From Amoebidium appalachense (lineage: Eukaryota; Ichthyosporea), in the NCBI GenBank assembly GCA_963693365.1, contig CAVNZM010000008.1:3472001-3536000 (forward strand): DNA of 64,000 nt. The letters run 5' to 3'. Each line of letters opens with the position of its first letter. The stretch's first letter is position 1. Below the pieces are notes generated by a model, which made no database searches, was not told the origin of the DNA, and saw nothing but the letters and a program-made list of their open reading frames with translations. Both the position numbers and the translations under genes were made by a program. Below are positions 1-12,960 of this stretch, piece after piece.

Positions 1-1
1 G

Positions 2-2006
2 ACACAGCACCACACACCGGCACAAACACCCCCGTGTGTGACGTCTGTAGCCTTCGCCGACGACACAACATGGTTTGGCCCCAACAAGGAGAGCATCCAG
101 CAAACTCTCGATTTATCTGCCCCCTTTTTTTATTACCATGACTTGGAACCACACCCAGACAAGTTTTCAGTCCTCGCCCGTGGTACCCCAACACGGGCAA
201 CAGTGGCCCCCATGCAGTACCGCAAATCCCCGGGAGCACCACCCCTACCCATTCAGATCGAGCTCCCCGATGCAAACATCAGAGTGCTAGGGGTCAACAT
301 CACCCTCCAACGACACACCCGGCCCAACGATGGGAAGGCCATGCAGCTGACATTACGGGCCACCACCATACTAGCCCGTAAAATGCTGGCACCCAGCCAA
401 GTGATCTACGTAGCCAACAGTGTGGGTGGCCCCGGCCATCCTCTTCCTCCTCAAAGGGTCAGTCATCAGCAACACCACCATGCAGGCAATCGACAGCAAG
501 TGGAGAGACCTACTCCGTCGGAAGTGTGGTTTCCACCGGAGCACCCCGTCCGGGCTGCTACACCATCCCACTCTAGGGGGACTGGCCAGCATCGTCGAAT
601 CAGCAGCCAGCACCATGGTTACGGAGCTGTGTGCCCTGCTGGAAACACCAGGACCAGCAGGGGACGTGGTCCGGTACCGAGCCTGGCAGCAGCAACACGT
701 GACAGGCCTACCCTACCCACCCCTGGCAGTGCAAGCACCCCCAGCCAAACTTTACAGGCTAGGGGGAAAGCAGCTCCACAACTATTGGGCCCATATCACG
801 GGGATCCTTCACGAGCGGCACCTGAGTATTGGGGAAACCCCTCCCCAAAAAACACAAGCACCCCCACCCCACCCTGTAACACACCCCCCCCCCTCCCCCC
901 AAGGAGAAGGAGGGGAAGCAGCAACAACAACCAGCACCCCTATCAACACCGTTTTCCCGGACCACACCTTTGCAGCCCACATCGGCCCCCCCACACACCC
1001 CCGTCAGCTCTACACGGTGGAGGACACCATGGTACGGCCGGGGGTGTTCCGGGCGTTCCCCGAACTGCCCCACCCCCCAGACCTACTACACCCGGGAGCT
1101 ACACAGTGGTACAGGTCCATCATCAAGGGGGCCATCCCCATCGCAGACAAACTACGGCCAGCACTCAGACCACACACCCACCACACCATTGACCTCGTGC
1201 CAAACCACCCCGTCGGTGCATTCGTGGTGGAAATAGTCAAGAACGGGCAATACGAACTCAGCCAGGTGGTGGCCCACACCACCCACAACGGGGAGGCTTG
1301 GGTCAAAATAGCCCATCTACGGGACAACACAGAGGAGGAGGGGCTGAGATGGCACCGACCCACGTGGAACGACCCACATGGAACAGCCCATTTCCACTTT
1401 TGCCCTGGTGACTGCAAATACGGCCACTCCCCATGGAACCTAGCCTACACCCCGGCCACCCTCTCCCCCAACCCCGGGTACGCAGACGGAGAGGGGGAAG
1501 GGTTAGACACGGAGCCAGAATCGGAGTCGACGGGGCCCAGCGACGACTCCGACGACTCAGAGGACTCTAACACCGACAGCACCAACAGCAAATACGAGCC
1601 CCCTGAGCCCCCAGCCGATAATCACACCCACAACAAGCAGTGTGTGGGGTGGACCCGTGCTGTGGAGGTGATACGGGCAGACCCCTACGTGGCCTTCAAG
1701 ACCCGAATCACCACCCACATGGTAGTCCCGAAGTACCACAAGGACTTCATCAACACCGACAGTATCGACATCTACCAAGTCATCGCACTGAAGGATGGCT
1801 CCGATCCGGCCGAGCAGTGGAGGAAGATACACCATTTCCGGCGGCATCTTCCCCCCCACCAACAGGCATCACCCCAGATGCTCCACCTGCAAGCCAACGA
1901 GGAAGCCACACCCTTACCGGGGGACCTCCCCGGCCCACCCCCCCCCCCAGCAGCCACCACCGGTAGGGTCACCACCAGGACACAAGTGCACGGCCCACCC
2001 GGCTGA
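2..2006 (+). pseudogene. LINE reverse transcriptase, C-terminal part (two frames)
   Basis: The frame is open from base 2 and reads the catalytic box AFADDT (FADD at 53-64), the LINE form of the YADD motif. A strand-turn segment and thumb-like helices follow. Near 420 the frame changes by one base. The next frame, to 2006, starts with LINE thumb/X-domain features: a small-residue helix, then a basic helix and STPSGLL, as seen where LINE RTs read 'RRS.GLPRSTP..LL'. Residues around 1490-1615 form a Ser/Asp/Glu-rich acidic linker. The RT fingers and any upstream endonuclease lie outside the window. The product would copy its own RNA at the target site (target-primed reverse transcription). One frameshift makes this copy non-functional as read. 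Confidence 0.8.
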
Positions 2007-2600
2007 CCTGCCGAGCCCACCCACTCCCCGTAGGCTCACCTACACCGACTTGGTGCCCCAGGCCACCTATGACGAGTGGCAGCACTGGCAGCAAATCACC
2101 CTGATCCCCCCAGACCAACCGATCACCGTTTATACGGACGGCAGCCTCATCCACCCGGGCAGGAGGATAGCCCAGGCCGGAGCCGGGGCGGTACTGGACA
2201 CCCCGGACCGGAAAGCACCTCCAGTGACGGCCAAGACCAGGCTCCATACGGCCCTATCATCCACCCAAGCCGAACTCACAGGGGTACTACTAGCCCTCCT
2301 GCTCACCCCCACCACCACCCCCATCCACATCAAGCTCGATAACCTCGGAGTAGTCGACCGATGGACGGCAAATATAGACCCCACCACACCCCCTCGACGC
2401 AAGCTAAAGTTCCCCCACATAGTGGAATGGGCTCACGTACGAGACCAACTCTCTCTCCGGCAACCAGGCTCTGTACAGGTATCGTGGGTGAAGGGGCACC
2501 AATCCAACACCAAACGGTACGGTCAACGGAATAACGAGGCAGACAAGGCAGCCAATGCAGGAAGAGTCCTCCCCCCTCCCCCCCCCCCTACCTCCGGCCC
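1990..2600 (+). pseudogene. LINE RNase H domain
   Basis: In the +1 frame relative to the RT segment the sequence encodes an RNase HI fold. The acidic core is visible: YTDGS (first Asp) near 2131-2145, AELTG (Glu) near 2269, LDNLGVV (second Asp) near 2335, and the late part WVKGHQ near 2488 followed by NNEADKAA. RNase H would remove the RNA strand of the RNA:DNA hybrid during retrotransposition. The frame is reached only across a C11 run near 1938-1948, and it ends in a G-rich tract at 2599-2632. Both are classic slippage sites. The domain itself is uninterrupted. Confidence 0.85.
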
Positions 2601-2635
2601 CGGGGGGGGGGGGGGAGGGGGGGGGGGGGGGGGAA

Positions 2636-3616
2636 TACTTCCTACGACTACAAGGCCACCGTATCCCCGGCAGCATTCCCGGTACACTGAACCGGTTGAA
2701 CAAGGACTTCCTCACCGACATGGCCGGCAAGACCAAGGCTATGTCCATACTAGCCGACCCCAGACTGCTCCCAGCCGAACGGAACCCCCTCAAGCTCAAC
2801 AAGGGGCCCACACAGGCAACCATCGGGGCAGTCAGAGGAAACACTCGTAGCCTGTCCCTGGCCATGGGCACCCTGCCTACCATGGCACGGCTACACCGAG
2901 ATCACCCCACCGTCGTTACACAGCCCACATGCCCCCGGTGCAGCCAGCACCCTGAGACCACCACCCACCTCTGGGCCTGCCCGGCCCATGCCGGGGAAGT
3001 CCCCACCCTGACCACCGCCATCACAGCCTGCATCCACAACGTCCTGCACACTCGTCATCCAAACACCCCCACGGCACAGCACCACCATACGGCAGCCACG
3101 GTGGTAGACCAATGTGCATGGATAAACTGGATAGGAGGCAACGGTGACCCACCTGACCCCGAAGACACCAAGTGGGTCGAACGGGGATTCTGCCCACGAT
3201 CGGTGGGCCCACTATTTGCAGCCACTGGCACCACCAAGACCACCACCCGGGCCATCTTAGGAAAAATCACAGTAGAGTTGCAATCCTTTTTCTTTTCAAA
3301 AATTTGGCACCCACGGAACACAACACTCCCCCCCACCCACCCTAAAATGCAAAAACACCACCATATACCCACCACCCGTAGAAAGAAAAGTATGGCTCTC
3401 CAAAAACCCAAAAAACCAACAAATACACCCCCCACACACACCCGGCCGGCCTGTTCTGAATGCCGGAACACCCACAGACCCGGTGTGCCCTGTAAAACCC
3501 ACCTTTTAGTCCACAAAAACATCGCCACAACATACGTACACCAACACATAATGTTAGGCAGCAACCCCCCACCACCACCACCACCACACCCCATCATCCA
3601 CCCATACCCACCGTAA
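2636..3616 (+). pseudogene. LINE C-terminal Cys/His-rich region
   Basis: Downstream of the G tract a third frame stays open to the TAA at 3614-3616. It carries a CPRCSQHPETTTHLWACPAH motif near 2929, the C-x2-C...H...C pattern common after the RT in R1/I/jockey-like LINEs. A second Cys motif, CSECRNTHRPGVPC, lies near 3451. That second motif is conserved in the minus-strand copy at 26310-26669 (Cys spacing C-x2-C-x9-C retained), so it is a real part of the protein. A nucleic-acid-binding role is inferred from the family. The polyproline end is a low-complexity extension. Confidence 0.7.
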
Positions 3617-3905
3617 ATATTATACACAACACCTAGGACTTCCCAATACTGTAGATCGACCAATGAGAGCCCTCGGTTAACGTTTATTGCTAGGTTTTGA
3701 ATGGAGGGGAGGACTGGAGCCTCCTGCCGGCGTGGCTGGGGTAGTAGCCCTGGGCAAAGTGTGTACTTATAGTTAGGTTGTGAAGGATGGTTTAGCTTAG
3801 CTGAACTCATAGATAGCACCTTATTACTAGTGTACTGTCGGTGCTGTGTGGTAGACGGTAGTTTCCCTAGGGCCCTCCAGGAACAAAACGTGATAAAAAA
3901 TAAAA

Positions 3906-4500
<595 letters not shown>

Positions 4501-4561
4501 GGGCATTTGAAAGTAGCATGAATCAGTTTGATATGCAGTATCCATATCAAATAAATGTTCG

Positions 4562-4933
4562 TTGCCCTTCCGCGCATGCGGCGCAGTGCACCAGCGCGAC
4601 AAGGGGGCGGTGATGTCGCTAATAATTGGAGAATTTACTCACGGACCACGGGACCAGGCACGTACGGATCTAAGAAGGGCACGTACCCTTTCAGTTTCCG
4701 CACATTTTTCGTTTGTGGAAGCTTTTTCAGGCTCCCACGTACTGAATGGCGAAGGCGTGATCCCTCGATCCATGCTCTTTGTGGCGGGGAACTTGCTCAC
4801 GTTCACAAACTTCACAGGGTTTGTCAACGCTGGGGGTCAACTTGATATTTGGAAGGGTTCCAACTTCGCATCAGACTTCGCATCAGAATTTCCGGATACT
4901 TGCATACAGGATATCCGCAATCAACGCCCATGA
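4562..4933 (+). CDS. Hypothetical ORF, 123 codons
   Basis: An ATG-initiated frame of non-repetitive composition lies in a unique stretch between the microsatellites and an inverted-repeat element. I recognise no domain. The middle has a hydrophobic run (SMLFVAGNLLTFTNFTGFV) that could be a buried strand or weak membrane segment. There are no splice or promoter features I can tie to it. It may be an exon of a larger gene, a transposon remnant or chance. Confidence 0.2.
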   Translation: MPFRACGAVHQRDKGAVMSLIIGEFTHGPRDQARTDLRRARTLSVSAHFSFVEAFSGSHVLNGEGVIPRSMLFVAGNLLTFTNFTGFVNAGGQLDIWKGSNFASDFASEFPDTCIQDIRNQRP

Positions 4934-5126
4934 TTGGTCACTCTGAACAGAGAATGGCAAAAAAGCACAGTGGAGGTATGTGATCTGAAACATCGCATAG
5001 CGGTCAAAAATCAATGTAATATAGTTGTTAAATCACATAAAAACAACGTAATATATTTATTATATAATATATAATACCAAAATCCAAAATTATAAACCCA
5101 CAGAGCAGCTCTGTGACACAAAAATA

Positions 5127-5419
5127 ATCACAGAGCCGCTAAAATGCCCTGTGGCGGGGTTCTGGGGGCTTGTGTGCAGCTTGCCCCCCGATATCTAATA
5201 TAAAAAGCTGATTTTTATTTTTCCAACTTGAAAATTTTAATATTCTAGGGGGGTTTCAGGGGGCTCGCCCCCCGCATCATGAATCAACTAGTTAGGGGTC
5301 TTATTTTAAATTCTACACTATCTGATAACTAAAATAAAAAGAGAAAAGGGTTCGGGGGGCTTGCCCCCCGCATATCTATAGGTAATTCCGGCCACAGAAC
5401 ACTTTTGCGGCTCTGTGAT
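5127..5419. mobile_element. MITE-like element with ~32-bp terminal inverted repeats
   Basis: The left end, starting ATCACAGAGCCGC, and the reverse complement of the right end match at 13 of 13 starting bases. They agree at about 27 of the first 32 (spacer bases such as AAA, TG and CTGTGGC also agree). Inside are three copies of a GC-rich hairpin motif of the type GGGGGCTTGCCCCCCG, separated by AT-rich spacers. No coding frame is present. I find no convincing target-site duplication. A related palindrome, CACAGAGCAGCTCTGTG, sits just outside the left end (about 5099-5115), perhaps from an earlier or nested element. Confidence 0.6.
5154..5373. repeat. Three GGGGGCTTGCCCCCC hairpin motifs
   Basis: GC-rich short inverted repeats occur at about 5154-5190, 5247-5277 and 5347-5373. 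Each is preceded by GGGTT(T/C)-like bases and followed by AT-rich DNA. The first has a longer loop (TTGTGTGCAGC). The similar units spaced about 90-100 bp apart look like a degenerate tandem array inside the inverted-repeat element. Confidence 0.7.
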
Positions 5420-5439
5420 CGCCAGACCCAATCGAAAAC

Positions 5440-7300
5440 GAATCAGAGGCATCCCCACGAACTTTCAGTTTGTTCAGGTATCTCAGTATGCACTTGTTAC
5501 TGGATAACTCGTGAAGTTTTTATTAGTCTACTTGGTCGTCGGGGAGCTTTCCAAGTAACTGCCAGTCCTTAGCCTCCAGTCGTATGGCAATGACCGGGTT
5601 TGCTTACATGCATTCTGTAATTGTACATGTGTTTTTCTGTGTGTCCTGCCACAACTAGGCCACCTTATCAGAGAGCTAGATGCAGTTTCTCCGGGTTATC
5701 TCCGTTGGGATTGTTTTTTAGCTCAGATTTGGTCTGCATTGCTCTTTTAGAGGCTGACTTGCTTGCTGTGCCTCGATAGGTTTTGAGGGGGGCCTGTTGG
5801 GAAGGAGCACTAATGATGTCTTCTTGCAGAGTGTGGTCTGGTCAACATCGATGCATATGACTAGTTGGAGCAAACTAGTTTCACGCATACACGTACACTT
5901 AAGGTTTTGCCCGCTGGTTTCCTTTGTCACTTGTCGCTTTATTTTTATTTCGTAGCTTTGGCTTTTCGGTTCTATTGGTGGTTATATGTAGCCTGTGGCT
6001 GCACGTTGTCTTCATCAACGGATCAATAAACCCGAGTCAAAAGAAAAAAGTTTTTATTGTCTTCTCAGTATGCCGTGCATACTTGCTATCTTTCCGTTCG
6101 AATAGATCCAGTCAAAAGAAAACTTTCAGCCAAAAGTGAGCTCGTCCAACTGAAAAATTACCCATTTTCATTGGTGAATTTGAAAACTTGTGGGTTCATG
6201 CCTCAGGACCCTAACTTTGCATTTCGCGTCACCTATAAGGCACGCGATGGAATGTGACCGGAATTACATGCCTTTATCAACGGATCAATAAAACCGAGTC
6301 AAAAGAAAATTACATGTAGAGAATAGCATACATACCGTGAAATTTGAGGTCCTGTGATCACTATCAAAAGTCTAGGATCTGGATCTAAGGGGACCAGCAT
6401 CTAATTGGATACAAGATTATATGCCAAATTACTGATTGGGCGATGTGATCCAATCAGGAGAATGTATGAGAATATCCTGTACGCGAGTGTCTGAAGGGGT
6501 CGCATCAGGATTCAGGACTAGTACTCAGGAGGCTTGCTAGCGAGGCGTACAAGTGCCTGCTTCTGTGTGCAAACATATCCGGATTACGATTCCGGATGAT
6601 TGCGAATTTTGTAAAAAAATAGCGTGGGGGAAAAAAGCATGTTGCACACCAGTTTGACAGTGGTCCGATAGAGCTTTCTGGCAGCGGACGTGTAGTGTAT
6701 ATGTACTGACTTGATCGCGAAGTGGGCCAGCCTGAAGTTCAAGAAGCTGCCATCATTCTGAGTTGCTGGCTCATCAGTCCAGAGGGCCGGGCTCAGCTTA
6801 CTACGGGAGTCCCTTCTTCCCCAACTCATGATCATTAACAACGCTGGACTCACTCATCACTCACAAATCCTGGCTGGGGCTATGGTGTAGAGAAGGCTGC
6901 GAATCTTCGCTTAATGTTGCGATTCTCAGCCCCCTGGCACGTACAGACGTATGTACCTGGATCAGCTGCAGTCTCAGGGGCACGTACTGCATGTACTGCA
7001 GTCTGAGCACTGGGCCGTGGCATGTCACAGTGATCAACTGATTGATCATCATGAGCACAACTGAACTTTCACATCGCTGCTCGGAGTGACGTGCGCCTGC
7101 CCGGGGACGTGATCACTTCGCCAAATGTAGTTTGATAGACCACATAATACCGCAACACACACACGTCACATTCACAACAGACACCCAGAAAGATAGCCTA
7201 CCTGTAAATTACAACATCCTTGATTTTATACTAAACATGCGTAACTACGACCTGTTTATTAGATGTATTGATTGGCTTGAGAAACACATCACTACAAAAT
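5440..7300. other. Unique intergenic DNA with a split direct repeat
   Basis: I see no supported gene here. A direct repeat of about 30 bp (ATCAACGGATCAATAAA followed by CCGAGTCAAAAGAAAA) occurs at about 6014-6046 and 6276-6308, and a shorter GTCAAAAGAAAA lies between them near 6113. The copies are nearly identical and about 262 bp apart. Short open frames here lack any recognisable features. Confidence 0.5.
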
Positions 7301-7303
7301 TAT

Positions 7304-7325
7304 AGCGCACGCGCACACACACACA

Positions 7326-7380
<55 letters not shown>

Positions 7381-7412
7381 CCAGCTGATACCGAGTGTCC
7401 CGAGGGGAGCCC

Positions 7413-7456
<44 letters not shown>

Positions 7457-8034
7457 GGGGAACCCCAACTAATTGATTTCTCCTTGTAGTCTTTATGGTG
7501 TCTCGTAGAGAAAGTAAACCCTGATATATAGTCACCACCCGACATCTATGTACGTGATCATGATATACCGCTGAGGGGATATTCCGAGCAAAACCCCCCC
7601 CCCCATACCTGAGACTGGTTCTCTTTGCCTCGAGTAAACAGCGTAAACCCCCTTCGCAGCCTGGACTGTCAAGTTGAAACTTGGCGGGCCGCCTGCCATG
7701 ACCACCTGGCACAGTACCACCCGGCCGAATATTCTATTATGCATACCATATAGTATATGAGATTCATGCATTGTTCAAACTTCAAAGTACACGTTTGCTG
7801 AACACAGTGACAGAGTACTGGAAAAATCTATCCATATATATGCACAACAGGGAAACATAACTTGTATAATGATGTCTAGCTGTGGTTAGGCTACCACTGA
7901 TCACAACTAAGTCTTATAGTACATGTCCAAAACGGGGAAACCGTATCAGCCAGGAAGTTCTATATCTATCTGTCACTACACAGAGTTAAACCGAGTCAAC
8001 CTAATTAGATTCATAGCGTGGCGCCGGCCTGGCC
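7304..8034. repeat. (CA)n plus 39-nt poly(A), then unique DNA
   Basis: (CA)n at about 7306-7379 is followed by a 39-base A run at 7417-7455. The run is preceded by GCCCCTTTAA, which recalls GGCCCTTTAAG before the A-rich run at 15050, so retroposition is possible at both. The rest, to about 8040, holds nothing I can identify. Confidence 0.7.
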
Positions 8035-8040
8035 ATGGGA

Positions 8041-9030
<990 letters not shown>

Positions 9031-9505
9031 CAAGAGAGACTCGGAGAGAAAGACCTTGCGGGCACTCTGAGACTGTCTCGACGGTCAAAAGAAAAACCTG
9101 GGGGCCCGGGGGCTCCGAGCTAGGAGAGGGGCAGTCGCAACCTCCCCTCCCCCCCCCCCCCCCCCCCCCCCGCCCCGCCCCCACCACCACCACCACCACC
9201 ACTATCACCGTGGCATCTGATACCATCACCTCCACCACCACCAGGGCCTGGAGGCTCCTGCATGTTTTTAAAGGTCTTTTTTTTTTTTTTTTTTTTTTGA
9301 ATCCCCCTGAAAGAAATGAATTCGAAATTAGGGGGGGGGGGGGGGGGGGGAAGTTTTAGGGAGGGAGGGGGTGGGGGGGGGGGGGGGAAGCTTTAGGGAG
9401 AGAGGGGGGTGGGGTGGGGGGGGGGGGGGGGGGGGGGGAGGGGGGGGGGGAGCCTCCTGCTGCAGTGACCATGCAGGTCCTGTTTTCTCCGGAGTTTTTT
9501 TTTTT

Positions 9506-9548
<43 letters not shown>

Positions 9549-9631
9549 CTTTGAACGAAAGAAAGAAAAGGAAAAGGGGGGGGGAAAGAAGAAGAAAAAA
9601 TGATTTGCCCCCTCCCTCCCTTCCCCCCCCC

Positions 9632-9669
<38 letters not shown>

Positions 9670-9854
9670 GGAAGCCTCCTGCAGGCCTTGTTTTCTCTCT
9701 TTTTTTTCCTTCTTCTTCAATCTTTTTTCTTTTTGTTTTTTGTAACAGTTTTTTTGAAAGTTAAACAAAAGATAGAAAAATTAAAGATATTTTAACTTTG
9801 AGGAGGGAAAAAACACAGGGTGAGGTGGGGGTGAGGGGGGAAGGGGGAGGAGGA

Positions 9855-9897
<43 letters not shown>

Positions 9898-10199
9898 CTC
9901 AACCTGGTCATAGATAGACTTCACGGTTCCGAAAGGCCACTGTTGGTGACCTATTGGGAAGGGCAGGAGAGAGTACTGGTGAAAAAGAACATTCAACAGC
10001 GGCTCCGGGACAGATCCCACTAAAATCACAACTGCAACAACCAGTGGTTATTTTTTTGCTTGTAGACGATTCGGAACCCAAATTCCTTTTTTCTTCGACG
10101 CAAAATGCATGTGCCCGGCCACCACCGCCCCGGGACGTACAGTCCACAGCCTGAGCAGCTCAAATTGGGGGCCGGGGGGTAGCCAGTTTTTTTTTTTTT

Positions 10200-10230
<31 letters not shown>
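9031..10230. repeat. Homopolymer block with recurring GCCTCCTGCAGG-like motif
   Basis: Poly(C), poly(T), poly(G) and poly(C) runs alternate (for example C at about 9141-9170, T at 9276-9298, G at 9421-9450, T then G at 9496-9548, C near 9630-9667, G near 9858-9897). Variants of GGAGGCTCCTGCATG, AGCCTCCTGC..GCAGGTCC and GCCTCCTGCAGGCC occur near 9250, 9450 and 9672. They suggest local duplication of a unit of unique sequence plus homopolymer. There is no gene. Confidence 0.75.
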
Positions 10231-11499
10231 CACCTCATGGGTATGGTGGCCCAGGAACTTTTCGTCACCCTTGTGATTGCATCAAGTCGTTGGAACACGA
10301 TGAACTTTTCTGTCTGTTGGCCAGGAGCAAAAAGCTACCAACTGATTGGGCAACCGAATTTCAAGTTGGCCTAATTTAGTGATGGCTTGCCGCGGCACAA
10401 GAGGGCCCACACAGGGGTCACCCCCGAGTACAGCCAACTGTTACATTGTCTGAATTGATTTTATAAAGCTTATTCAAATTAATTATAATCAAAGGGGTTT
10501 TAGTCATTGCCTGAGTGCAGGGTGCCAGTGCATCATGGCCACAACTATACTCAACATGGTTGTAGGCTGGTTGCCACCGTCAGGCGGAAGATATGTAGTA
10601 CCCGGTCCCCGAGAAAGGATGAGAATCGATTGATTTCGGAATCGGTAATTTTTATTGAACCGTTCGTCAAGTGAAAGACAGAGTCAACCATAAACCGTTA
10701 CAATGTAATTGAGGCTCGTTACGTTATGGAACCTCGTACCGCCACGCGTGTGGTCAGCGGCAGGACGGTGTGTGTGTATGTGTATGTGTGCAGGGGGCGG
10801 GCGGGCGGGGGGCCCGGGGGGCAGGGGGGGGGGGGGGGGATGAGTCACATGATAATCATTCCTGGGCCACAGGCTGAGTGTCTCCGAGTCATATTGAATT
10901 TGCCACAGCTGTGACAATGTCACTGACGATGTACGTGAAGTTTTCTTGGCATAATTTTGCAAATAAACTTTTTGGTATAAGCGGTCCCATCACGGGGAAA
11001 GTGACAAGTTCAGGTTCATTTCAGCGCAATGCCATCTGTGTATTGTATTGGTAAGGTACCGTTTTGACTGATCAAGAGACCTTGAGTATGACTAACTTAT
11101 TATGACTAACTAATACAAAAAAAAATTCCGTGAATCCGAGGTATGGCACTGCCATGATGGTAGTACTGATAACATGCACCCTGCGCCTTTTCGTGGCTCG
11201 CACTGGGTTATGGTTTCGCATATAAATTTCGGTTGGTTGCCTTGTTACTGGCATCACGCTACTATACAAAGTGACAGACACTGGCGATCGAAAGTTGAAC
11301 TGGGTTTAGATCCCCCCCCCTCATTCCCCTACCAAAAAAAAAGTGTGTGACTTCATCCCCAGCCCTCTCCAGCAGTGCACGGTCTTGCACTATGCCAACT
11401 ATCATAAATAAATGATTTCCGTGCAATGATTCTAAGGCCCCTGGCCGGGAGTTGCAAGTTACCTAAGATTGAATGTTTACAACAAGTGTACCCAATTCG
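10231..11499. other. Unique intergenic DNA
   Basis: No gene, RNA or transposon recognised. A short G-rich stretch lies at 10793-10840 and a short C run at 11313. The last part (11300-11499) is the 3' flank of the minus-strand bZIP gene. I see no clear AATAAA on the minus strand within it. Confidence 0.4.
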
Positions 11500-12408
11500 C
11501 TATGCAGACTTCAACGGTTCCTTTGACGCGGGTTTCGGGCACAGGGGGGGTCTATTAGACTCCCTTTTTGGTTGGACGGGCGCCGCCTGAAAATTCGACA
11601 TGGCGTGCACCTGCGCCATTGCGGTCAGCGCAGCCGAAAGTAGAGCGGGGTTACCCAGTGCCTGCTGCTGCAGGCTCATGGCGTTCTGGAACAGCTTGTT
11701 CTTCAACTCCTGGGCCTCTTGCTCCATCCTGTCCACCTTTTCCTTCAGCACAGCTGCCTCCTCCGCCTTAGTTGTTGCGTATTGTTCTAGACTACGACGC
11801 TCCTGTTTTCTCCTCTCTCGTGACCGCGCGGAATGCTCTCGACATCTCGCTAAAGCAGCAGCGTCTCGTCTCTTCCTCCTTCCCCCGGCCTTTTGTGCTT
11901 GCTGTTGTTGTTGGCTGAAAAACGGCATACCCGGGACTGGGGGTGGGGGACGTTGAAGCCCCAGAATGCCAGAATCGGGTGTCAATGGCCCCCATGGGTC
12001 ATAGTAGTACGGTTGGGTGCCTGACGGGGAATATAACTCACTCTTTATTGGGAGGTCAAACCGTGGGGTTGGCGATGCGTGTGAGCCCGTGCCTAATGAT
12101 AGAGGGGACGGAGTGGTACATGAAGAGAAATCCGTTTGCGTGGTTTCATTGCCGAAGTCGTCTATTGATGTGGCGGTCACCGTGCCATCATCACTTGCCA
12201 TGTCATCGAAAAGGGATGCATGGTTTTCATCCTCAGAGAAAAAAGCTTCACTAGAGATGGCTTCTAAACTGTCTGGGTTCATGAATTGAAAGAGTGGATC
12301 CCTAATGTCGACGGAACAACCATTTAGCGTAATCAATGAAGGCGCCGATGACGAGAGATGCCTCCCGACCATTTCGTATTCAGTAAACCTGTGTGGCTGT
12401 ATTTGCAT
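11500..12408 (-). CDS. bZIP transcription factor with Cys in place of the invariant Asn
   Basis: This is an intact single-exon frame of 302 residues, ATG at 12408-12406 and TAG at 11500-11502. Residues 45-110 are acidic and Ser/Thr-rich, like an activation region; 150-165 are proline-rich, and a Gln run lies at 166-170. The basic region is 177-204, where C189-x7-R197-x9-L207 fits the bZIP rule N-x7-R-x9-L exactly, except that Cys replaces Asn. The zipper heptads are L207, K214, L221, M228 and L235. It should act in the nucleus as a dimer binding CRE- or AP-1-like DNA. The Asn normally contacts DNA bases, so specificity may be altered. Cys variants at this site are known in oomycete bZIPs. Upstream DNA (12409-12950) has CCAAT-type motifs. 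Confidence 0.88.
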   Translation of the reverse strand: MQIQPHRFTEYEMVGRHLSSSAPSLITLNGCSVDIRDPLFQFMNPDSLEAISSEAFFSEDENHASLFDDMASDDGTVTATSIDDFGNETTQTDFSSCTTPSPLSLGTGSHASPTPRFDLPIKSELYSPSGTQPYYYDPWGPLTPDSGILGLQRPPPPVPGMPFFSQQQQQAQKAGGRRKRRDAAALARCREHSARSRERRKQERRSLEQYATTKAEEAAVLKEKVDRMEQEAQELKNKLFQNAMSLQQQALGNPALLSAALTAMAQVHAMSNFQAAPVQPKRESNRPPLCPKPASKEPLKSA

Positions 12409-12960
12409 TCTTAGGTTTCTGGTGTGGCTGGAAGGAATTTCCGGCCGACAAATCTGTTTTGCAGGTATTTGTATAACTCTCGGGTGTATGTTGTCAATGG
12501 TTCACAGGCTGCAGTAGGATATGAAAGATAACTTATGTATTAAAAGATCGCGCGCTTCTTGGCGTCAGTTTGTCTGTGTTAAGTTACAATTACAAGACAG
12601 TCCCTTTGTGCAAACAGTCTGGGCTGTCAAAGAGGAATTGCAACGGCCTCTCACAAAGATTGAGTCTGAGGGAAAGGATGGACAAAGCAGAGTATAAAAC
12701 GGCCTTGTACACTTTACTTATAAGCTCTATAGGGCAAGGGGAAAAAAAAGAGTTACAGTAGCACAGGGAGCATCTGGAAAAGAAGCGACGGGATTCGGGA
12801 AGGGATACAAACTTTATCAATGAAAAAAGCCTCGGCTGATCTGATTGGTGCAAACAATGAGCCACTCTTGTATTGGTTAACGGAAACGGGTAAAACTCTG
12901 ATGCGAACGTGCGAGCCATCCCCCGCATTCCGAAGAAATGAATGTGTTGGTTGCATGTTT
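12409..12960 (-). promoter_or_regulatory. Probable promoter region of the bZIP gene
   Basis: This is the unique DNA upstream of the bZIP ATG. CCAAT-box cores occur as GATTGGTG near 12843 and TATTGGTTAA near 12871, in the orientation that reads CCAAT on the minus strand. A TATAAAA lies at about 12693 but points to the plus strand. The assignment rests on position and on similar CCAAT clusters before the gene at 55290. Confidence 0.4.

Larger units (their letters stand above)
1..3905 (+). mobile_element. Non-LTR retrotransposon (LINE), 3' part, RNase H-bearing
   Basis: The left window edge cuts this element. What remains, in order, is the end of a reverse transcriptase, an acidic linker, an RNase H domain, a Cys/His-rich C-terminus, a 3' UTR from about 3617, and a tail of A-rich repeats (AAAATA-like) at about 3893-3920. 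RNase H downstream of RT is known from I-, Tad- and LOA-like LINE groups, and I cannot choose between these. The frame changes three times: near 420, at the C11 run near 1938-1948, and at the G tracts 2599-2632. The copy is therefore decayed, or carries homopolymer errors. Its 3' end recurs elsewhere in the window (26041-26715, 27070-27166, 58531-58677). Confidence 0.88.

Noticed and set aside
5154-5373. A CRISPR array suggested by three spaced palindromic repeats
   Set aside because: Only three diverged units, spacers of unequal AT-rich sequence, no cas genes, clear eukaryotic context, and the units sit inside a terminal-inverted-repeat element.
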